Made by a program: the position numbers and the translations under genes
NCBI GenBank assembly: GCA_025084515.1
Contig: JAJAGP010001506.1
Location: forward strand, 1-64,000
Direction of reading: 5' to 3'
DNA from: Ancistrus triradiatus
Taxonomy: Eukaryota > Chordata > Actinopteri > Siluriformes > Loricariidae
Length of the DNA: 64,000 nt
The notes under the pieces: generated by a model
Database searches by the model: none
Told to the model about the DNA's origin: nothing
What the model saw: only the letters and a program-made list of their open reading frames with translations
Shown here: positions 57,560 to 64,000 of the stretch, one piece after another
How the letters are laid out: every line of letters starts with the position of its first letter
Position numbering within the stretch: position 1 is the stretch's first letter

Positions 57560-58370
57560 CATATTGTTTAATTAGTATTTATTTTCTGGTAGCACGGCTA
57601 CAGTCTTACGCAAAACGTTTCGGTCAAATTACACGTTTTGTTGATTTTCTAAATGAATCGAAGTTAGCAGCCTCTCTGCAGGGAACGAACTGCTCTAACC
57701 GATTTCTAAGTTGTAATAAACCGGGAACACGTGACAAGAAAACATCAACGGAGGTGCATTCAGCAAACTTTAATGCATTAGCAAGTTTTGCTCATTTTTT
57801 TCATTGTGCTTTAAAACACTTTCACCGGTTAAAACTTCAGAGATTAAGTTATTTTCATTTGAAGAGTCAACAAATAATGTCATCTGAAAACCAGGGAACT
57901 CAAACTTCTGTACAAGACTGTGGCAGACAGAGGGCCAGACAAGGATTCGTCATTATAGGCTCAATGTTTTGCGTTTTAGTTTTGGTCCATAAAAACAAGC
58001 GTGTTTCGTATTATAAGACCCAACTTAGCCATACACAACCGGTTTAAGACTGCGGGTCAAAACAAGCTTCATGTTCATTACATTTTTGTTACTTAAAAAA
58101 GTTCCTTGGAAACAAAATCGTTCGGATGCCAGAATGGCCTGCCTTTGTGACCGCTGTTACTCTGATACTTCATACACTACATTTATTCTACCATTAAAAA
58201 TGCAGCTAAATGGTGCGATTCACGAAACAGCCCTACGGTAGCCTGTAGTTCGTAATTGTGGTACAAATCCCAAGTCTTTATCACGTTTTTAGTCAAACCA
58301 GTGAAAAACTAGGCTGTATCATATAGGCCCAAGTCTAGCAAGTTCAAAATCATAACCGTTCAAAAAACAA
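57560..58370. other. Intergenic, nothing recognised
   Basis: No gene or RNA feature. The phrase 'agcctctctgcagggaacg' (about 57670) echoes 'gacctctgcagggaaca' at 15896 and may mark a shared old repeat. Confidence 0.4.
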
Positions 58371-58379
58371 ATGGGGCCT

Positions 58380-58620
58380 ACATGGGGCAAATGGTTGCTT
58401 GCAGTGGCTGTAGGGGAGGCGAGGGGAGGGGGAGAGTAGGTGAGAGCTTATCTACACGTTGATGAAGGTCATGGCTATTTTCCCCTATAGCCTAGAACGG
58501 ATTAGTCCCTCCGTACCCCCATCCAACACCCACAGCCCAGTGTCGGCTTCATTTAAATGAGGGATCAGCTGGGTATCTGGAGTAAAATGCAGCTGAACAA
58601 GTCTGTTATATGTGATGGAG
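58380..58620 (+). promoter_or_regulatory. Candidate conserved noncoding island
   Basis: Unique GC-balanced sequence with 'ttgatgaaggtcatggctat', 'acggattagtccctccg' (GGATTA, Otx/Pitx-like) and 'cttcatttaaatgagg', ending at a (GA)n run. 6.5 kb downstream of foxc1. Inference by composition only. Confidence 0.3.
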
Positions 58621-58623
58621 AGA

Positions 58624-58670
<47 letters not shown>
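58617..58670. repeat. (GA)n microsatellite
   Basis: Mostly uninterrupted GA units. Confidence 0.95.
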
Positions 58671-58673
<3 letters not shown>

Positions 58674-58779
58674 GCACCTGTATGAGTGGAAAAGTGCGGG
58701 TCGTTTTAGCTCCATCTGCTTTCAGTTAAAAGTCCTCACAGACAGGCGAGCTCTGTCTCACACTCTCACGGAGTAAAGA

Positions 58780-58990
58780 AAAATAAAATATATACATTTA
58801 TATCCGAGCCCGTCGGCTCCTCTTTAGCCGGCTTTGAAACGCTGCTAGTTTTCTGTTTAAGCTGGAATAAATGGCTTCCACGCGAACGGAGATTTCAAAA
58901 AGCTTCAGGCTGATTTTGCATGCCAACATGAAAGCCTATATACATTACCGCCATCACCTTTATCCATTCAGCTTTGGAAGGTCATACCTA
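58780..58990 (+). promoter_or_regulatory. Candidate conserved noncoding island
   Basis: Repeat-free block with 'gctgattttgcatgccaaca' (an octamer-like ATTTGCAT variant) and 'catcacctttatccattcagc', between a GA run and an AT run. Low-confidence enhancer candidate. Confidence 0.28.
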
Positions 58991-59196
58991 AAATACAAAT
59001 ATAAGGAATTATTTTACTGTGCTAAACGATAATCATAAAAAAGAAAGAAATGGGTTTATGCCAACTAGTAACTCAACACCCACCATCATTCATCTATCTA
59101 TTCAGCTGCTGTGTCAGGTCATATCTCAAATGCAAAATGAGAACGAAACATATATCATCATTTTAAAGAAAGCCATGGGTTTAATAATAAGAATAA

Positions 59197-59200
<4 letters not shown>

Positions 59201-59254
<54 letters not shown>
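59201..59254. repeat. (AT)n microsatellite
   Basis: About 26 AT units. Confidence 0.95.
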
Positions 59255-59255
<1 letters not shown>

Positions 59256-59338
59256 CTACATGACAAGATAATTACATGTATGCAGTTGCAATTATCAGTG
59301 GTGTCATAACGTATGAAAACGAAGACAAACACACAAAC

Positions 59339-59340
<2 letters not shown>

Positions 59341-59400
<60 letters not shown>
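59341..59400. repeat. (AC)n microsatellite
   Basis: About 29 AC units. Further AC/ACGC arrays follow at 59504-59578 and 59694-59717. Confidence 0.95.
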
Positions 59401-59401
<1 letters not shown>

Positions 59402-59629
59402 GTTAGTATCACCCTAACTTTAACCTCAGCAATTTTTGACGTTTAACTTTCACGTCAGTAACCTGCTTTTTGGTGTTTCAAATAAATTTGCAGATTTTGT
59501 CCGCACGCACACGCACACGCACACGCACACACGCACACACGCACACACGCACACACGCACACACACACACACACACACTCACGTTTACCGTGCGTGTATA
59601 GCCAACAGTGGAATTTCATTTCAGATGGG

Positions 59630-59900
59630 AAAACGGGCGCGCTCGCCGACCTTTGGATAACCCGCTCACCCTGGCGTTAAGAGGCAGAGCCCGACACACA
59701 CACACACACACACACACTTGGATATACACACACATACACCCGACCCGCTAAAACCGCGCGCCCCTCTGACCGGCGCTAATTATAGCGAGCGCGCTCCCTC
59801 AGTGTCTCCATTCCGCTCCACTTTGACACAGATCTCACTGTCTCCCCACTCACACGACCTGAGAATTGAACACTGGGGAAACTGTCATTAAAATCTACTT
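59630..59900 (+). promoter_or_regulatory. GC-rich candidate regulatory island
   Basis: CpG-rich unique sequence (gggcgcgctcgccga, gcgctaattatagcgagcgc) interrupted by one AC array. The latter phrase is nearly palindromic around TAATTA. It is 7.7-8 kb downstream of foxc1. No coding support. Confidence 0.3.
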
Positions 59901-59999
59901 TTGTTGTAGGAATTCCTGGCACTGGGAGACTTTTCGCAGAAACAATGGAGAATTAAAGCTGAAATATAAGAAACATTAATATCAGAGCTGTGCTGGTTT

Positions 60000-60870
60000 G
60001 GCAAAAGTAAGGACCGAGTCCTGCATTAGTCTTATTTCTCCTTCATGAACACCGAGCTTAAAAGAAAAAAAAGACATCATAGAGAACAAAACGAAAATGC
60101 TTCTTAGTTGCGTTTAATATTCTTAGGAAATGATGCAGTTACTGTTCATCCACCCTTGATCACACCGTCATTATCATTATCTAAGTTCTTCTGTTACCAA
60201 TAGTCTCACACACACCACTATTAGATCAACTCATAAGCTGAATATTATTAATACGGGATTGATTTAATAGGTTACTTAGGGAAGGCAAAGAGAGGCCTGT
60301 TTAGTGGCCTGATTTCTATGTATCACTACATTTAGCTACAACTAAATAATGTGTTTGTGAGTGACAGCAATAAATACATCGATTTGTGTTAAAGTTAAAT
60401 TAACTATTACCTGCTTTTCTTTGAAGCCTATGATTAAGTGTTATAAAGGACGGGCATAGGACATACGAAAGAAGATACTGCAATCGTATGAAGTTTCATC
60501 TGTTTGTTTTCACTTCAGTTGATTCTGAAAAATGTTCTACACTAGGAACGTTCTGTATAAAATTGTATAAACAACCTCAGAGAAGTGAGGAAATGCATGA
60601 CTACGATTTTCATTCGTGTTCTTATCTTATCTATCTTGAGTTATAGCCTAGATTATGACGCGCATTATTATGTTTTATTAACATTTGCGCATTTCATTAT
60701 TTAAAAAAATCTCATTTTCATGTGCCATAGTATTCACAGATCATTTATTAAAGCAGACAAGAACAAACTTTCAATCAAACTTTAATACCAACTACAGCTA
60801 CTATTAATGATCGTATTAATATTAATCATACATCATAAACTAATTTATATATACCCTATAAAAAATACCG
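60000..60870. other. Intergenic, nothing recognised
   Basis: AT-rich sequence without coding, RNA or transposon signatures. Confidence 0.4.
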
Positions 60871-60879
60871 GCTAAAGCT

Positions 60880-61260
60880 AAAATTGCAAAATATTAAGCT
60901 TTTACTAATCCTGACACCAAATCATTGGTCAGAAAGTCAGCAAGAACTAAGAAAATGCACCCCTGAGATCTGTGATTTGATCACTGCTTTTTGCTGTAGT
61001 GTTGGGGAAAACCGCTGGAAACACGAAAATTCATATACATATTCTTCTTAAATGAAGACAAAATGATGAAATATCAAAATAACACATAGCTGGGTGTTTA
61101 AAATCTTCCAAAACATCTTCTTTCTTAAAAGATCGTTATTAGATGGTAATCTGCGACAGTCCAGATTTGAACTCCACAGAGAAATAATATGGTCTAACAT
61201 TAAAAACAAACTGGGAAACAGTTCTACTCAACTGGTTGAAGCTATTGAGTGAAAGAACAC
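60880..61260 (+). pseudogene. Decayed Tc1-like transposase (family Y, copy 3)
   Basis: Plus-strand 61162 onward reads SPDLNSTEK-stop-YGLTLK, a damaged SPDLNPIE block. The upstream 'aaatcattggtcagaaagtc' and 'aagaactaagaaaatgcacc' (60920-60960) match the complement of the copies at 22665 and 17575. All frames are broken. Confidence 0.65.
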
Positions 61261-61399
61261 TGATTTCACACTGGTCTTTTAATGGGTTTATGTTTGTATA
61301 CTAGCTCAATGTAAATGTGGAACTTGATAAGTACAACAATTTTCTTAAACGAAATATTTTTGTGATTAACCGACGTTTATCAGCCGTTTTGCTTATATA

Positions 61400-61465
61400 T
61401 GCTTATATCTATATATATCTCTATATACATAGATATATCTATATAAATATCTATATATATATATG
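61400..61465. repeat. Imperfect TATATC/TATA tract
   Basis: TATATCTATATAC-like units over about 65 bp. Confidence 0.85.
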
Positions 61466-61549
61466 CGCGACTTTTTTATCTCGACTAGCTTTCCTTATCT
61501 TATTTTGTTTTTTAAAAAGGCAGATATTTAAATTTGAACACTGAAGGAT

Positions 61550-62260
61550 CTCCAGCGTTTGTTCGTGTGTGCCCGTGGTATTTTAGTTTTTTTTTTATAG
61601 ACAATAAATTAACTGCAAATGATCACCGTGCCTCGTGGAATATGTATTACACCGGGAAATATTATTTCTGTCCTAACTGGCATTGATTAATTATCATGTG
61701 TTGTAACACAGTATCAATTGTTCAAATACTTGGCCAAGAGTTGTGAGTCTAAAAACTCTCTCAAGTGCTGTAACTGCCTTGCATAACTCAAGCTGTTCAA
61801 AAAAGACTCTAGTACACACACCAACTCCTGCAACTCATTTCCTTCAAATGTGTGAGCAAGAACCAAGACATTTGCTTCTCTCCTTTCTTTCTTTCCTAAC
61901 CTTAAACGCTCCTTTGTATTTCGGCATTGCCTCTAAAACAGTAAGTAAACACATACATGTTTCCTTTCCTTCTGATTACCGATGAAGGGTGGAGGTGTGG
62001 GTGTGCGGGCTCATTACTGCAGTAATTAAATAGCAGTTGCCTTCACGCTCCTCCCACAGTCCCTCACCAGAATACAGATGCAGAACTGATTGCCAGATAA
62101 AGCTGCACATGTTGGAAAACAAAGAATGAACGCCTGTGTTGTGAGTACATTTATAAGGACATATTTTGCATCGATCTATATGTTATATCGCCATATACTA
62201 TAGTATTTTAGACACGTGAACAGGGAAGACATTCATAATTGCCAGGGTGCCATATGTACA
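61550..62260. other. Intergenic, nothing recognised
   Basis: No supported gene. An 80-codon frame at 61743-61985 shows no domain. Confidence 0.35.
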
Positions 62261-62269
62261 CAACGCACT

Positions 62270-62676
62270 TTACAGAAAGTTTTAGGCCACCATTAGATTT
62301 GTTGTTTTAGCAATATAACATTTCGACGATTGGCCCCAAAAACGTTAGACTTGAATTTGCCACTCACTCACATAATGCAGTTTTCCACGGATCTTCCTTC
62401 CAATCTTTGTGAGCTTTAGCACATCTTGACCTTTTCTCCGTGTCCCTAAATCATAAACGTGGTTTCTTGGTTGCCACCCATGGTCAATCATTTCTGATCT
62501 TCTTCGGACTGTATAAGGGTCAACTTGGCATCCCTGCAGTTTTATTCAGTTTTTTTAATACTGCATACAAACGTCCAGTATTTTCTGGTTGTATTGAAAT
62601 AAAGAGACTGAGGAATAATTGCTAAACAATGACACATCTAATCTAAGGTTGGCCTAAGACTTTTGCTCGGTACTGT
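62270..62676. mobile_element. Short non-autonomous Tc1-like element (sister of 10083 copy)
   Basis: The left end 'cagaaagttttaggccaccat' and right end 'ggcctaagacttttgctcgg' plus 'tactgta' form a terminal inverted repeat. The interior shares 'ccaatctttgtgagctttag' and 'ataaagagactgagga' with the 10083 element. About 407 bp, no transposase frame. Confidence 0.7.
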
Positions 62677-63245
62677 ACATGTGTACAGTGTATTTATTGT
62701 AAGCTGTGTTCAATAGCAAACAAAGGAATGCGGATTTTGAAATGTCTTGCAGTAACCCTTACATGCAGATTGCCTAATATCGCTCTGACCCTTTGAACGG
62801 GCTTCAGTCAATCAGGAAGAAATAGCAAAACAAAATGCTCATTGGGAAGGAGAAAAAAAGAAAATGACTAGATTCATGAAGAGCGGCACAAGCCAAAGTG
62901 CATCTGAGGTAAAACGTTCTCTTGGACGTGTCACGTCAGAGAACAATGAAAGGCGTCTTCAGTTTGTACAAGCATACTCGGGAATAAGAGAAGATCACAA
63001 TCCGCCACATGCGTTGTTCGTACGAGGACTTTGTTTCCGTTTACAGAAGCGGAATCATTACATACACAGCATTAGAAGAATAATTTGAATAAATCATGTC
63101 TCTCCAAGTTGAGAATAAAGGCTTGACACTATAATATAGGAGAGATATCTGGATATGGTTTGTTCAAAAATAAAATATATGCAAGTATTTACTTAACAGC
63201 TTCTCCCTACTAATGTATCTTTCTTTTTCCTTATCTCCATCTCCC

Positions 63246-63270
63246 ACACACACACACACACAAACACACA

Positions 63271-63342
<72 letters not shown>
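63246..63342. repeat. (AC)n microsatellite
   Basis: Close to 100 bp of AC with two AA interruptions. It generates long Cys/Val and His/Thr artefact frames. Confidence 0.95.
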
Positions 63343-63344
<2 letters not shown>

Positions 63345-63534
63345 CCCAGCAGGGGCCCAGGAGGTGCCGTGACCTCGGGGGGAAACAGGATGGCGATTTC
63401 ATTATACGTCATCTTATGGATGGTTACAGCACAAACAGAAGCAGGAGCTTTCCTTTACTCTGACTGTGCTGGTCCCAGAGCAATGATAAAGGTTGTTACA
63501 AGCAAGGGCCCATGTTTCTACCAATTTTAATCAG

Positions 63535-64000
63535 GCTGGACACTTTATTAGGTACACCTTGCTAGTACCTGGTTGGACCCCCTTTTGCCTTCAGAATTGC
63601 CTTAATTCTTCTTGGCATCGATTCTACAAGGTGCTGGAAACATCCCTCAGAGATTTTGGGCCGTACTGACATAATAGTATCACATACTTGCTGCATCCAT
63701 GATCCGTTCCACCACATCCCAAAGGTGGTCTATTGGATTGAGATCTGATGAGTGTGGAGGCCATTTCAGTGCAGTGAACTCCTCGTCATGTTCAAGAAAC
63801 CAGTTGATTTGAGCTGTGTGATATGGTGCATTATCCTGCTGGAAGTAGCCATCAGAAGATGGGTACACTGTGGTCATAAAGAGATGGGCATGGTCAGAAC
63901 CTGTGTTGTTTAAACAATTTCAGTTGGTATTAAAGGGTCCAAAGTTTGTCTAGAAAATATTCCTCACACCATTACACCACCACCACCGGCCTGACCCGTT
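63535..64000 (-). mobile_element. Tc1-like element, partial at window end
   Basis: It starts with 'ggacactttattaggtacac', a well-known end of a widespread fish Tc1-like element, and runs off the right edge. The minus strand encodes the carboxyl part of a transposase. A central fragment of the same family is at 16360-16580. Confidence 0.8.
63680..63877 (-). pseudogene. Tc1-like transposase, carboxyl fragment
   Basis: The minus-strand frame has YFQQDNAPYHTAQINWFLEH, then LKWPPHSSDLNPIDHLWDVV. Thirty-four residues separate the first D from the last D, where the family normally has E, giving a DD34D spacing. The frame is open here but lacks the rest of the gene inside the window, and the E to D change makes activity doubtful. 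Confidence 0.78.

Noticed and set aside
63164..63530. Cys/Val and His/Thr repeat frames
   Set aside because: Translation of an AC microsatellite on both strands.

Overview
This window is vertebrate, almost certainly teleost fish, nuclear DNA. It holds three forkhead transcription-factor genes on the plus strand, in the order foxq1 (11899-12837), foxf2 (two exons, 21048-22044 and 25784-25968) and foxc1 (50412-51923). This is the conserved FOXQ1-FOXF2-FOXC1 cluster of jawed vertebrates (human 6p25). The Foxc1 protein resembles the teleost 'a' ohnolog as I remember it (503 residues, glutamine and histidine tracts), so the cluster is probably foxq1a-foxf2a-foxc1a; that suffix is an inference. The many Tc1-like transposons, the tRNA-derived SINEs and a long inverted-repeat element that I associate with otophysan fishes fit a catfish- or characin-like genome. 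No species can be named from sequence alone.

Layout. Positions 1-10.5 kb are a graveyard of repeats: an inverted-repeat element split by a younger element, a nearly complete Tc1-like copy with 200-bp inverted repeats (2312-3934), broken Tc1 copies, SINEs and microsatellites. From 10.9 to 13.3 kb lies single-exon foxq1 with its flanks. Positions 13.4-17.2 kb are mostly low complexity, including a block of about 1.25 kb of AAT/TTA-type triplets. Positions 18.5-26.7 kb hold foxf2, its upstream region, one 3.7-kb intron and a 3' UTR with a poly(A) signal. Just downstream is a decayed tandem array of about 194-bp units (26.9-27.6 kb).

Positions 28-46 kb are again repeat-rich: a minus-strand LINE 3' end with its own tandem array, SINEs, a SINE nested in a Tc1 remnant, and two adjacent same-family Tc1 copies (43.0-46.0 kb). 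From 46 to 52.5 kb lies foxc1 with its upstream region. Positions 52.5-60 kb contain several GC-richer islands without recognised repeats, separated by microsatellites, which are candidate foxc1 regulatory sequence. Positions 60-64 kb hold more Tc1 remnants, the last cut by the window end.

The three proteins are nuclear DNA-binding regulators of mesenchyme, gut-wall, vascular, eye and head development. Their linkage is generally attributed to shared ancient ancestry and long-range regulation; nothing suggests co-transcription. No other host protein-coding gene is supported. In fish and mammals the flanking genes usually include exoc2 and gmds, but neither is visible here. Nothing resembling a novel enzymatic or defence system was found. 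The main open questions are the candidate noncoding regulatory islands and the unusual repeat architectures.
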